A stretch of DNA of 64,000 bases from an uncultured Coprococcus sp. (GTDB taxonomy: Bacteria > Bacillota_A > Clostridia > Lachnospirales > Lachnospiraceae): contig CAAGAB010000348.1 of assembly GCA_900767685.1 (NCBI GenBank), forward strand, positions 1 through 64,000, given 5' to 3'. Position numbers and translations under genes: made by a program. The notes under the pieces were generated by a model. It did no database searches. It worked only from the letters and a program-made list of their open reading frames with translations, and had not been told where the DNA came from. This document shows, piece by piece, positions 29,176-37,840 of the stretch (its first letter is position 1; each line of letters begins with the position of its first letter).

Positions 29176-31221
29176 CTAATTTGAGCCGTCAGTATTCTTC
29201 TTGTCTGTTATTTTCTTGGCATCTGAAGATTTCTTTGCCGCACTGCCGCTGTTCTTAGTATAAAACGCCTTCGTCTTGTCAAATACTCCCGTTATACCGC
29301 CCTGGTTCTGTATCTGCTTTACGCGGTTCGTATACTGAGTGACATAGGTCGTCATCTTCTGTGTATACTCTTCCTTTGAGATCTGACCTTCCGCAACACC
29401 TTCAAGTCCTTTTTCCCAGCTTGCAGTGAGGTCCGCACGGAGCAGGCCATTTATGGAATAATACACTATATCGTAGATGATCTCGCCAAGGAATGTCGGT
29501 GTGACTATCTGCGTTTTCTTATTAAGTGATATGTATTTATTTGTCTCCAGCTTAGTTATGATACCATCTCTCGTCGCACTGGTTCCTATACCCGCACCCT
29601 TTATCTGTTCTCGGAGATCTTCATCCTCTATGAACTGTCCTGCGTTCTCCATCGTCAGAATGAGCGAACCCGAATTATATCTCTTAGGCGGTGATGTCTC
29701 CCCCTCCTTTATCTCTATGTTCTGTACACTCAGCTTGTCGCCCTTCTTGATCTTTGCCAGCCGCTCTATGAACTCCTGACTATACTTCGGCTCATCCTTT
29801 TTCTTGGAAAAACTGTTGGCCGAAACTTTAAGGTATCCTTCGCTAATAAGATATTTAAAATTAGCAAACAGCTTTTCACCGTTCTTCGTGAGTGTCATTG
29901 CGACCTTCTGATACTCGGCTGCGGGATAGAATATGCTCAGGAATCTTCTACATATTATCTCGTATACCTTGAGGGCAGTCGGTGCCAGACTTTTTAATGC
30001 ACCAAATCCCTGGCCTGTTGGTATTATGGCGTAGTGATCGGTGATCTGTTTGTCATTTACATACTTGGTCTTTGCTATACCCTTGTATGTACCGCTGTCC
30101 ATCGCCCCCTGCGCCCATGCCGCAACAGGCTGAAAATTCTTAAGTCCCGAAATGTTTCGCCCTATCTCCTTTGCAACCGCCGTAGATAAGACTCTGGCAT
30201 CTGTTCTCGGATATGTCACAAGTTTTTTCTCGTACAGCTCCTGTACTATCTTAAGAGTATCAGATGGGCTTATCTTGAACAGCGCTGAACAATCATTCTG
30301 AAGCTCCGCAAGATTGTACAACATCGGAGGCTGCTTCTTCTCTTTCTTTCGCTCTATAAACTCAACCACAGCCTCCGGCTCTCCCACATTCAGTTCCTCT
30401 AGAAGCTTTTCTGCATCTGATCTCTCCTTGAAACCATTTTCCTTGTAGAGCAATGGTGACTCAAAATACTTTGTGTCCTTCACCGCTCTCCACTCGGCAT
30501 CAAAGGTCTGCCCCTCCTCGCCAACGCTTGCTACAAGTCTGTAAAATGGAGTCTTAACAAACTCTCTTATCTCTCGCTCTCTCTTTACTATGATACCGAG
30601 CACACATGTCATTACACGGCCAACAGCTATGACACACCTGTCCATACCAAGATATCTCTGCACCACATTGGAAAATTTGAGTGAAAGTGCCCTGGAGAAA
30701 TTGATACCCATAAGGTAATCTTCCTGCGCTCTCAGATATGCCGCATCGCTGAGGCTGTCATACTCTGACAGCGGTTTTGCCTCTCTGATTCCTCTCAGGA
30801 TCTCCTCCTCTGTCTGAGAGTCTATCCACACCCTGCGCTTTTCCTTGCCACTGACCTTCGCCATGGAGTCCACAAGTCTGTATATATACTCTCCTTCACG
30901 TCCCGAATCCGTTGCCACATATATACATCCCACATCATCCCGGTTCAAAAGCCCCGCAACGATATTGAACTGCTTCTTTGTATTTGGAAGGACCTCGTAT
31001 TTGTATTCAGTTGGAATAAAGGGAATCGTCGCCAGATCCCACTTCTTGAGAGCCGGATCATATGCATCCGGATAGCTCATGGTTATCAGATGTCCGACAC
31101 ACCATGTGACAACCGCTGTATCCGACTCCAGATATCCATTTCCGGCATTCCCCTTCACCCCTAGCACATCGGCAAACTGTCTTGCTACGCTGGGTTTCTC
31201 TGCTATATATAAATTCTTCAA
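29176..31221 (-). CDS. topB: DNA topoisomerase III (type IA)
   Basis: It relaxes or decatenates DNA by single-strand passage. Visible motifs: Toprim start YIAEKPSVARQFA, Toprim acidic box ATDSGREGEYIYR, GRVMTCVLG, the catalytic tyrosine in LVTYPRTDARVL, and TSATRDGIITKLE. At 681 residues it ends in a Lys/Ser-rich tail with no zinc ribbons. The start is TTG at 31221, with AGGAG 6 bases upstream; this gives MKNLYIAEKPS, which matches the family. A promoter (31303-31331) lies upstream. The next gene downstream is the beta-helix protein. Confidence 0.95.
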   Translation of the reverse strand: MKNLYIAEKPSVARQFADVLGVKGNAGNGYLESDTAVVTWCVGHLITMSYPDAYDPALKKWDLATIPFIPTEYKYEVLPNTKKQFNIVAGLLNRDDVGCIYVATDSGREGEYIYRLVDSMAKVSGKEKRRVWIDSQTEEEILRGIREAKPLSEYDSLSDAAYLRAQEDYLMGINFSRALSLKFSNVVQRYLGMDRCVIAVGRVMTCVLGIIVKREREIREFVKTPFYRLVASVGEEGQTFDAEWRAVKDTKYFESPLLYKENGFKERSDAEKLLEELNVGEPEAVVEFIERKKEKKQPPMLYNLAELQNDCSALFKISPSDTLKIVQELYEKKLVTYPRTDARVLSTAVAKEIGRNISGLKNFQPVAAWAQGAMDSGTYKGIAKTKYVNDKQITDHYAIIPTGQGFGALKSLAPTALKVYEIICRRFLSIFYPAAEYQKVAMTLTKNGEKLFANFKYLISEGYLKVSANSFSKKKDEPKYSQEFIERLAKIKKGDKLSVQNIEIKEGETSPPKRYNSGSLILTMENAGQFIEDEDLREQIKGAGIGTSATRDGIITKLETNKYISLNKKTQIVTPTFLGEIIYDIVYYSINGLLRADLTASWEKGLEGVAEGQISKEEYTQKMTTYVTQYTNRVKQIQNQGGITGVFDKTKAFYTKNSGSAAKKSSDAKKITDKKNTDGSN

Positions 31222-31302
31222 ATTCTACTCCTGTTCCGGTGGCAATTGCCCGCTATCCTATCATCGTGCAACCGCCCATAATACATCACAACACATCTTT
31301 AT

Positions 31303-31331
31303 AATATAGCAGAATTCTCGCCAAGGGGCAA
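31303..31331 (-). promoter_or_regulatory. Predicted promoter of topB
   Basis: TTGCCC (31331-31326), a 17-base spacer and TATATT (31308-31303) on the minus strand predict a leader of about 75 nt before the TTG start. The -35 element abuts the REP-like palindromes. Confidence 0.6.
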
Positions 31332-31333
31332 GT

Positions 31334-31401
31334 GGGGACGGAGGTGCCTGTCCCCTTTTACAAAGTGGATGGGGACGGAGGTGCCTGTCCCCTCCGTCCC
31401 C
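31334..31401. repeat. Two REP-like palindromic repeats
   Basis: Copy 1 (31334-31355) and copy 2 (31371-31392) share the same 22-bp sequence, which starts ggggacgg and ends cctgtcccc. Copy 2 runs on into tccgtcccc, making an 11-bp perfect stem (ggggacggagg against cctccgtcccc). Palindromes of the ggggac...gtcccc type are known in Firmicutes as REP elements linked to REP-associated tyrosine transposases. No such transposase gene is in the window. Confidence 0.72.
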
Positions 31402-31411
31402 ATGTCGCGTC

Positions 31412-31471
31412 ATCCCGTCAAATGCGCTACATGCTGCGGGCAAGCTCTCGCATGTGCGCGCTTGACGGGAT
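31412..31471. repeat. 60-bp imperfect inverted repeat
   Basis: Outer arms atcccgtcaa and ttgacgggat enclose inner arms gcgctacatgc and gcatgtgcgc, around a loop of about 15 bases. The whole element can fold into one long hairpin. It is GC-richer than its surroundings and lies between the glnN terminator and the REP-like pair. No protein is encoded. It may be a small mobile or REP-type element. Confidence 0.6.
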
Positions 31472-31481
31472 TATAACGCGT

Positions 31482-31520
31482 AAAAAGCACCCCGCCTGCG
31501 ACATGCGCAGACAGGATGCC
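31482..31520 (-). terminator. Intrinsic terminator of glnN
   Basis: On the minus strand GCATCCTGTCTGCG and CGCAGGCGGGGTGC pair over 14 bp, with several G-U pairs and a 5-base loop, and TTTTT follows. It lies 50 bp after the glnN stop codon. Confidence 0.87.
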
Positions 31521-31569
31521 TCCAAACAATTTATAAACAATTATGAAAGATTTAACAAACTTAAAAGTT

Positions 31570-33678
31570 TTACTGCTCGAATAACAGCTGCTCGTATGTT
31601 GGGAATGGCCAAGCTGTCTTTGGAAGCTCCTTCTCAAGCTCATCAGCTGGCTTTCTCACTGTGTCAAATGCTGCAAATACTGTGTTGTGGAAGTACTTAG
31701 CCCAGGCCTCTGTATCTCCCTCGTAATCTGCTGCCTTTGCTACCAGCTCTTCAAGGGCTACTGTAGCGCTCTTGAGCTCTGTGAGTTTCTCTGAGATGGT
31801 GTTCAGAAGTGATACCTGAACCGTAGGGTCAATTCCAAGAGCTTTGATCTCAGCAGCACCCTTTGCAAGCTCTGCCTGATATTCCATAACTGCAGGGATG
31901 ATCTCCTCATTGGACATCTCGATCATTGTGAGTGCCTCGATGTTGATCTTCTTTGCATAGTTTTCAAGCATTACATCTGCTCTTGCCTCAAGCTCTGCCT
32001 TATCCATAACTCCAAGGTTTTCGAAGATCTTAACGCTCTTATCTGCTGCAAGATAAGGAACAGCATCAACCATGCACTTGATATTTGGAAGACCACGCTT
32101 TGCTGCCTCCTCAACCCACTCATCTGAGTAACCGTTGCCGTTGAAGATTATTCTCTGATGTGCTGTGAGTTCTCTTCTGATGAGTGCCTTGCAGGCTGTC
32201 TCGAAATCGTCAGCACCCTCAAGTTCATCTGTCATCTTCTTGATCTGATCTGCAACTATTGTATTAAGTACCATCATTGGGAATGCGATGGACTGTGTTG
32301 AACCAACCATTCTGAACTCAAACTTGTTGCCTGTGAATGCAAATGGTGATGTTCTGTTTCTATCTGTGGCATCCATTGTAAATGTAGGAAGTGTTGATGC
32401 ACCTGATACATATGTCTTGCCCTTTGGTGACTCTGTAGCCTCACCCTTCTCGATGATCTGCTCAACGATCGACTGGAGCTGCTCTCCAAGGAATGCTGAG
32501 ATGATTGCTGGAGGTGCCTCATTTGCGCCAAGTCTGTGATCATTTCCTGCTGATGATGCTGAAAGTCTCAGGAGCTCAGCATTGTTGTCTACTGCTGCCA
32601 GAACCGCTGCCAGGAAGAACTGGAACTGGAGATTTGTCTCAGGATGCTTGCCTGGATCGATGAGGTTCTCACCCTCATCTGTTGAGATTGACCAGTTATT
32701 GTGCTTACCTGAACCATTTACCCCGGCAAATGGCTTCTCATGAAGTACACACTCAAGGTCATGCTTTGCAGCAATCTTCTTCATGGTTGCCATAACCAGA
32801 TGGTTCTGATCTGTGGCGATGTTGGTTGTCGAGAAGATTGGAGCAAGCTCATGCTGTGCAGGAGCGACCTCATTGTGCTGTGTCTTTGCAAGGATGCCGT
32901 ACTTCCACAGCTCCTCGTTCAACTCTGTCATGTATGATGCGATCTTATCCTTGATCGCTGCGAAATACTGATCATCAAGCTCCTGACCCTTTGGAGGCAT
33001 TGCTCCGAAAAGTGTACGACCGCAGAGCTTAAGATCTGTTCTCTTTGCAAATTTCTTCTTATCTATCAGGAAGTACTCCTGCTCAGGACCAACTGATGAA
33101 GTAACCTTCTTGGCTGTTGTGTTGCCGAACATTGCAAGAGCCTTAAGAGCCTCCTTGCTGATGGCATCCATTGAACGGAGAAGAGGTGTCTTGTAATCAA
33201 GTGACTCTCCTGTATATGATGTGAATGCTGCCGGGATGCAGAGGATACATGTTCCCTCATCCGTTGTCTTTACAAATGCTGGTGATGTACAATCCCATGC
33301 TGTATATCCTCTTGCAGCACATGTCTCACGAAGACCGCCTGAAGGGAATGATGAAGCATCCGGCTCTGACTTGATGAGCTCCTTGCCTGTAAACTGAAGG
33401 ATAACGCCGCCATCACCGACTGTGCTTACGAATGAGTCGTGCTTCTCTGCTGTTGTCTCTGTAAGTGGCTGGAACCAATGTGTATAATGTGTTGCACCAA
33501 GCTCCATTGCCCATTCCTTCATGGCTGCTGCAACTGAATCTGCTATTGATGTATCGAGAGGCTCGCCCTTGTCAATAGTCGCCTTGAGTGACTTGTAAAC
33601 TGCCTTTGGAAGTCTCTCTCTCATGACCTGATCTGAGAATACGTGTGAGCCAAATACGGCTGAAATTTTGTTCATCAT
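31570..33678 (-). CDS. glnN: Glutamine synthetase type III
   Basis: GSIII makes glutamine from glutamate, ammonia and ATP as a large dodecamer. At 702 residues it has the GSIII length (about 700), not the GSI length of 450. Family sequences are clear: FGSHVFSDQVMRERLP at the N-terminus, VGPEQEYFLIDKKK, KTQHNEVAPAQHELAPIF, HEKPFAGVNGSGKHNNWS and GNDHRLGANEAPPA. AGGAG lies 8 bases before the ATG at 33678. It has its own promoter, a leader terminator that suggests attenuation, and an end terminator, so it is monocistronic. No ANTAR or PII gene is adjacent. Confidence 0.97.
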   Translation of the reverse strand: MMNKISAVFGSHVFSDQVMRERLPKAVYKSLKATIDKGEPLDTSIADSVAAAMKEWAMELGATHYTHWFQPLTETTAEKHDSFVSTVGDGGVILQFTGKELIKSEPDASSFPSGGLRETCAARGYTAWDCTSPAFVKTTDEGTCILCIPAAFTSYTGESLDYKTPLLRSMDAISKEALKALAMFGNTTAKKVTSSVGPEQEYFLIDKKKFAKRTDLKLCGRTLFGAMPPKGQELDDQYFAAIKDKIASYMTELNEELWKYGILAKTQHNEVAPAQHELAPIFSTTNIATDQNHLVMATMKKIAAKHDLECVLHEKPFAGVNGSGKHNNWSISTDEGENLIDPGKHPETNLQFQFFLAAVLAAVDNNAELLRLSASSAGNDHRLGANEAPPAIISAFLGEQLQSIVEQIIEKGEATESPKGKTYVSGASTLPTFTMDATDRNRTSPFAFTGNKFEFRMVGSTQSIAFPMMVLNTIVADQIKKMTDELEGADDFETACKALIRRELTAHQRIIFNGNGYSDEWVEEAAKRGLPNIKCMVDAVPYLAADKSVKIFENLGVMDKAELEARADVMLENYAKKINIEALTMIEMSNEEIIPAVMEYQAELAKGAAEIKALGIDPTVQVSLLNTISEKLTELKSATVALEELVAKAADYEGDTEAWAKYFHNTVFAAFDTVRKPADELEKELPKTAWPFPTYEQLLFEQ

Positions 33679-33725
33679 AATTACTACTCCTTTTCCTGAT
33701 TAAAATGAATCCTTAACGTATCCTC

Positions 33726-33765
33726 AAAAAAAGAGAAAGGTGTCCTCCTTCTTGAGAACACCTTT
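33726..33765 (-). promoter_or_regulatory. Terminator-like hairpin in the glnN leader (putative attenuator)
   Basis: On the minus strand AAAGGTGT and ACACCTTT pair. TCTC and GAGG extend the stem to 12 bp, a hexaloop AAGAAG caps it, and CTCTTTTTTT follows. It lies after the predicted promoter and about 48 bases before the glnN ATG, inside the leader. That is the arrangement of an attenuator. Confidence 0.7.
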
Positions 33766-33796
33766 GTCCATTTCGTATCATCTAATTGTTGAATAT

Positions 33797-33825
33797 AAAA
33801 TACTCCATATTCTTTCAAAAATCAA
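33797..33825 (-). promoter_or_regulatory. Predicted promoter of glnN
   Basis: TTGATT (33825-33820) and TATTTT (33802-33797), 17 bases apart on the minus strand, precede the leader hairpin. The match to consensus is moderate. Confidence 0.45.
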
Positions 33826-33901
33826 CCCCTAATTTTAAAAAAATTATAAATAGGGTTTCAAATACTCCACCAATTCATAAACCTTTGTTCCTTATGCCTA
33901 A

Positions 33902-34621
33902 TCAAATATAAACCACTCTGTCCTCATCCACACAGTAGCACGCCAGCTTTCCGCCCCTGTATCTCTCACCATTTCCACAGTCGATATCCATATAGTACGG
34001 TGTCACATAAGCGTTATATGAGTGATCTTCATTGAGCCTGTTCGTCGTCACATGTCCGCAGAACACATACCTGTCAAATGCCTTCTTGTCAGAATAGGGA
34101 ACGTCATGAATGTCACCGGATATCAACAATCTGTACTCATCCCTTTTCACTGCATTTTCTATTGACCGCGCTATGTTTATGGTTTTATCACTGTTTCGTA
34201 TATACGAACCGCAGTGTATTCCTGAATGTGTGACTATACTTTCCCCATACTTTGGAGATATGATCTCTGTATAATGTGGCAGATGGACGAGAAAATCATG
34301 CAGTTTCATCTGCTCATCTACGACCAGTTTCTGTATATCCCTCAGCGTACCGCCGCCGCCAAATATGATCCACTGCCGCTTTGACATATTTCCCTCTATG
34401 TACATCTGGGCAAAGAGCTCATGATTGCCTTTTATGAGCTGCATGGAACCATTCTTCAGATACGGTGTCATAAGTTTCAGGAGCGGGATTCCATCACCGC
34501 CCCAGTCAAATATGTCACCCATTACTATCATGTGATCACAGTCTTGATCAAAATTTGTCTTATCCAGTATTTTTTTGAATGATGTGACATCGCCGTGGAT
34601 GTCGGATATGAGATATAACAT
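33902..34621 (-). CDS. Calcineurin-like metallophosphoesterase (Ser/Thr phosphatase-like)
   Basis: The 239-residue protein has the metallophosphoesterase motifs in order: SDIHGD near residue 6, GDIFDWGGD near 37, KGNHELF near 66, and later THSGIH and CGHVTTN. The layout resembles PrpA/PphA-like and diadenosine tetraphosphatase-like bacterial enzymes. The natural substrate is unknown. AAAGGATG precedes the ATG at 34621. It lies 67 bp after pncC and may share a transcript with it. A role in reversing the downstream kinase system is possible but unsupported, because the two lie in separate blocks. Confidence 0.88.
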   Translation of the reverse strand: MLYLISDIHGDVTSFKKILDKTNFDQDCDHMIVMGDIFDWGGDGIPLLKLMTPYLKNGSMQLIKGNHELFAQMYIEGNMSKRQWIIFGGGGTLRDIQKLVVDEQMKLHDFLVHLPHYTEIISPKYGESIVTHSGIHCGSYIRNSDKTINIARSIENAVKRDEYRLLISGDIHDVPYSDKKAFDRYVFCGHVTTNRLNEDHSYNAYVTPYYMDIDCGNGERYRGGKLACYCVDEDRVVYI

Positions 34622-34688
34622 TTATTCATCCTTTGACAATTGTTCTATCACGCACTGGTGTTTTTTTCTGCCTTATCATAATCTTGAA

Positions 34689-35216
34689 TTATTCCAGCCA
34701 CTTAACAAGTTCCTCATATATCTCCTCCCCAACCGCCAGTTTATACGCAAGCCTTGTAGGCTGGGGGGGAAGTTCCACATAATATGTCTGTATATTTCCA
34801 TCTATATCTATGGCAAAATACACCTGTCCCGGAACTGACGCATCAGGATTTGCCGGATCCACATTTCCCATCGTTCCAGTCACCCCGATTCCTATATTCG
34901 CATTATACGCCCTCCGGCACGCCTGTGCCATGGCACCTGCGGTTTCCTTTGAGTAGACTGTATATGTGTCTATGATCTCCGCCGGAACTCCCTGCATGAT
35001 CTTTGCCTCATTGCAGTAGGTGACGAATGCACCTTTTAACACGGCGGATGAACCTTCTGTGTCTGTGATAAGAGAGGCTATCTGCCCTGACGTGGCAGAC
35101 TCCATTGTGGTTATGGTAAGACCTTTGGAAATAAGTAACCTGGTAAGTTTTCTATAGTTATCTCTTATATTGTTTTCGCTGTACTGTTTGTACTCATTCG
35201 CTTTATTATCAATCAT
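34689..35216 (-). CDS. pncC: CinA C-terminal-type nicotinamide-nucleotide amidohydrolase
   Basis: PncC-type proteins deamidate nicotinamide mononucleotide to nicotinic acid mononucleotide in NAD salvage. The sequence has TTMESATSGQIASLITDTEGSS-type family sequence (here split around TMESATSGQIAS), VYSKETAGAMA, GIGVTGTMG and the PGQVYFAI strand. It is 175 residues long, with an N-terminal extension of about 20 residues, and lacks the MoaB/CinA N-terminal half. It is therefore the stand-alone form. AAGGTGG precedes the ATG at 35216. Confidence 0.88.
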   Translation of the reverse strand: MIDNKANEYKQYSENNIRDNYRKLTRLLISKGLTITTMESATSGQIASLITDTEGSSAVLKGAFVTYCNEAKIMQGVPAEIIDTYTVYSKETAGAMAQACRRAYNANIGIGVTGTMGNVDPANPDASVPGQVYFAIDIDGNIQTYYVELPPQPTRLAYKLAVGEEIYEELVKWLE

Positions 35217-35270
35217 AGATTAACACCACCTTATTACATGACCACTATAATATCTCAAAAAACCATTGTC

Positions 35271-36159
35271 CTAATATCCAGTCTCCATCATAATATCAAT
35301 AATTCTTAATATTCCAGAAAGATCATTTCTAAATTTCTGCCAACACTGCCCAATATCATTCTGATTCTTTACCATATCTCCTAATTCAAATAAATCTTTG
35401 TCATTATCCAGTGAGATAACTATCAAGTTTCCCGCAAACTCAATATTTATATGGCTCTCAAGACTCATAATACAATCCATAAACCTTGGTGTTAATATAG
35501 ACAATGCAGTCTGATCATCTGAAGCAGATACATCAAATCTGTTATAAAATGCAGAAGTCTCCACATTGTTTCTCTGAGTGTGTTTTTTCTCTAATCTGTA
35601 CAAATCCGTTTACTTTTGTTCTGGCATTCATGGTCAAAAGTGAACCTTTAAACATAACGACTGAATCTGTGCAGGAATTCGAACCCGGATCTATCTCTCG
35701 GGATTCCGATATCAGTTCAAGATCACTGCATGTAAATTCTTCTCCTCTATAAATTCCATGGATATAATCTGATCCATGGATCACATTGAAACCGGGAAGT
35801 ATTCTGCAGTTTCTTACAAAGTTTTCATTCGCATAACCATTTGGCTTATATTCCAATACCTGTATACGCTCCGAAAGGACGCCTCGTATAATACGATCTC
35901 CTACCACTTCCTTAAGCTCTTTGTTTTTATTTTCTGCAATCTTGCCAATAAAATATCCGCCCGGCAGACAGGCAACACTCAAAATCGCAAGATAAATATC
36001 ATCACTAATATGCAATATAATAGCACTTAATGGAATGACTAACATGCCAAAATATACAATGATCGACAGCGTTTTTAGTAACTTAACTGTTTTTTGTCTT
36101 TTTTGTATATATAATTTTAAATCATTTTCACTGTTGTTTATTTGCGTTGCCTGATTCAT
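35271..36159 (-). pseudogene. DUF3137-like membrane protein, frameshifted at an A6 run
   Basis: Two overlapping frames form one DUF3137-type protein. The first (from the ATG at 36159, MNQATQINNSE, with GGAGGA upstream) carries two membrane helices (about 25-70) and the first half of the domain, ending NGFVQIREK. The second continues VETSAFYNRFDVSASDDQTA and LTPRFMDCIMSLE to the stop at 35271. The switch lies at a run of six A residues (plus-strand T at 35583-35588); removing one base joins the frames. It may be a true mutation, a slippage site or a sequencing error. DUF3137 proteins have no known function. It is the last gene of the accessory locus. Confidence 0.8.
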
Positions 36160-36173
36160 TTTCTTCCTCCATC

Positions 36174-36196
36174 TTATTGAACACCAGCCATGCAAA
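36174..36196 (-). repeat. Shared upstream element, copy 1 (with copy 2 at 39264-39285)
   Basis: The plus strand reads ttgaacaccagccatgcaaa just upstream of the DUF3137-like gene. Nearly the same sequence, ttgaacaccagcaatgcaaa, lies upstream of the zinc-ribbon/YARHG gene near 39264-39285. A TTCTTCCTC stretch sits next to the start codon in both. In the minus direction both copies would encode FA(W/L)LVFN, so they may be a common decayed gene tail, not a promoter. Confidence 0.6.
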
Positions 36197-36253
36197 TGGC
36201 CAGAACTACAGATCTTACTTCAGTATATCCCAGTTATATATATTTGCAAATAT

Positions 36254-36470
36254 CTACTCCGCCAATATGAGGACTTTCTTTCCCTCAAATGCAAATCCGT
36301 AATGTACAATATTATATTTGTCAATCCCCTCTGTTATTTATAAGTTTGTTCGAACTTGTTGTCCTTAGATTCCCACCATTCCTTTATAAAATAAGTTTTG
36401 TCTGTATAAAAACAGTTCTGCTCTCTGCACTGTCAAATGCCTGATTACCAACGCTTACTATACTTGCCAT
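36254..36470 (-). pseudogene. Decayed AAA-ATPase-like / PD-(D/E)XK family gene
   Basis: From an ATG at 36470 with GGAGGATATTT upstream, the reading starts MASIVSVGNQAFDS. After a one-base shift it reads NCFYTDKTYFIKEWWESKD, the N-terminus of the AAA-ATPase-like/DUF1703 family common in Lachnospiraceae. The Walker motifs and most of the gene are gone. A final stretch reads DKYNIVHYGFAFEGKKVLI, which is the family C-terminus, ending at a TAG (36254). So the gene has a large internal deletion plus frameshifts. Outside this remnant, the 36160-36679 gap holds only a short repeat and a hairpin. Confidence 0.78.
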
Positions 36471-36526
36471 AAATATCCTCCACATCTGCTCACCGCACTG
36501 TCATCTATCAAAATATTTTTATAAGT

Positions 36527-36568
36527 AAATAGTAAAGAGCAGTAAATTACAATTAATCTACTGCTCTT
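36527..36568. other. Hairpin upstream of the decayed gene
   Basis: Arms agagcagta and tactgctct pair around an AT-rich loop. The T-tract is poor on both strands. It may terminate the transcript that comes from the SEDS-like gene, but only weakly. Confidence 0.4.
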
Positions 36569-36679
36569 AGAATACACAATTATTTTATTTGCCACAATAC
36601 CAATAATAGCCTGTACGGCTTCATTCGTCAGCTCATTTTGACGGAACCTGCGTTTCTACCTGGAAACTGCTAATTAACC

Positions 36680-37816
36680 CTATCTGTCTCTCCTGAAATT
36701 CACTACATTTCCACGGTCTATTTTTCTGTCTTCACCTCTGTCAAAAAACATCCTCAGGCACAATATCATGCACGGTATTGCAGTTTCATATGTGAATATG
36801 TAGGTCTCAGCCTGCGCAAGAATCCCCAACTCAGCCAATATAGTATAAATAAGAAGCACAGCCGGAATCACATACATTCCAGCCACAAACGCACCTCGCT
36901 TTGGCGACTGCTTTATAAGCTTTACGACAGATACAACTACAGCTGCTGTAAATACGGCAAACAATACAAACCATATGACACAGCCTGCTGTTCCAAACTG
37001 TTCTTTTATTATGGTCAGACTATATCTGTGTTCAAAGAATTCTTCAGGTACATATCCTATGCTGTGCTTTTTATCCAGAAGTTTATTTCCAGATATCCTG
37101 CTGCCTGTGAACATTTCATCATAACATGCCAATACCATCACAGTGCTGCAAACGAGCGCCACCAGACTGGTCGAAGTTTTTAGCTCTTTTGCAGACTTCA
37201 TATAGACAATGTACATACAAAACTCTGCGCATATTATGCTGATAATCAGATCATGTTCTCCCGTGACTGCATATACGCTTGTTACACATGCAAGCGAAAC
37301 CAGTTCCCAGTAAAGCAGTTTCCCCCACTTTGTCCGGATTATATCCATGCCCATAAATATCACGGAAAATGCAAATACAATCACGATCAAGTCATACACA
37401 AGAGCGCTTCTATATCCAAATGGACCATAGAACCCACTTCCATTTGCATATTCCGGTTGTGTATGAATATGAAAAGCCACACTAAGCCCGCATAACACAG
37501 CATATATGATCACCGTGAACACTGCCTGGGCCTCCTGCGCCGCACGCTTACCTATAGTCATTATCGAACCCAAATAATTCATGGCATCATCTGTCTTCTG
37601 CCATATCCGCTCAAGCGGCAATAAGAATAATATGATTCCAACAAGAACGCTGGTCAGTATTCGAACTATCAGATTAGTCACTGACATTCCACCAAAATAA
37701 CCACTGTAGAAGCTTTTTTCTGAAACATATATCATCCCCCACATTGCCGCAAAACAGATTGCCGCTATTATGAAGGAGATTATTGCTGTCTGAGTTGATT
37801 TTTTGTTTTCGTTCAT
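36680..37816 (-). CDS. Polytopic membrane protein with SEDS-like (FtsW/RodA) resemblance
   Basis: The protein has 378 residues and about nine or ten membrane helices. The stretch GYVPEEFFEHRYSLTIIKEQ followed by FGTAGCVIWFVLF resembles the SEDS pattern (PE...DFIF..I.EE.G..G). The final helices are placed as in FtsW/RodA. I do not see the SEDS catalytic Asp context or the C-terminal LPF.SYGGS motif. If it is a family member, it is divergent and perhaps not a glycosyltransferase. It lies 24 bp after the YARHG gene in the same direction. An alternative is an unrelated transport-like membrane protein. Confidence 0.5.
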   Translation of the reverse strand: MNENKKSTQTAIISFIIAAICFAAMWGMIYVSEKSFYSGYFGGMSVTNLIVRILTSVLVGIILFLLPLERIWQKTDDAMNYLGSIMTIGKRAAQEAQAVFTVIIYAVLCGLSVAFHIHTQPEYANGSGFYGPFGYRSALVYDLIVIVFAFSVIFMGMDIIRTKWGKLLYWELVSLACVTSVYAVTGEHDLIISIICAEFCMYIVYMKSAKELKTSTSLVALVCSTVMVLACYDEMFTGSRISGNKLLDKKHSIGYVPEEFFEHRYSLTIIKEQFGTAGCVIWFVLFAVFTAAVVVSVVKLIKQSPKRGAFVAGMYVIPAVLLIYTILAELGILAQAETYIFTYETAIPCMILCLRMFFDRGEDRKIDRGNVVNFRRDR

Positions 37817-37840
37817 TTTGAGGTACCTCGCTAAGTCTAT

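Noticed and set aside
33726..33765. ANTAR RNA motif in front of glnN
   Set aside because: The hexaloop AAGAAG lacks G at position 4, and I see no first hairpin of the paired motif. No ANTAR protein gene is nearby.
35583..35588. Programmed -1 frameshift at A AAA AAC in the DUF3137 gene
   Set aside because: The bases fit the heptamer, but the zero frame does not: codons read GAA AAA ACA. The needed shift is +1, so slippage or a plain indel is more likely.
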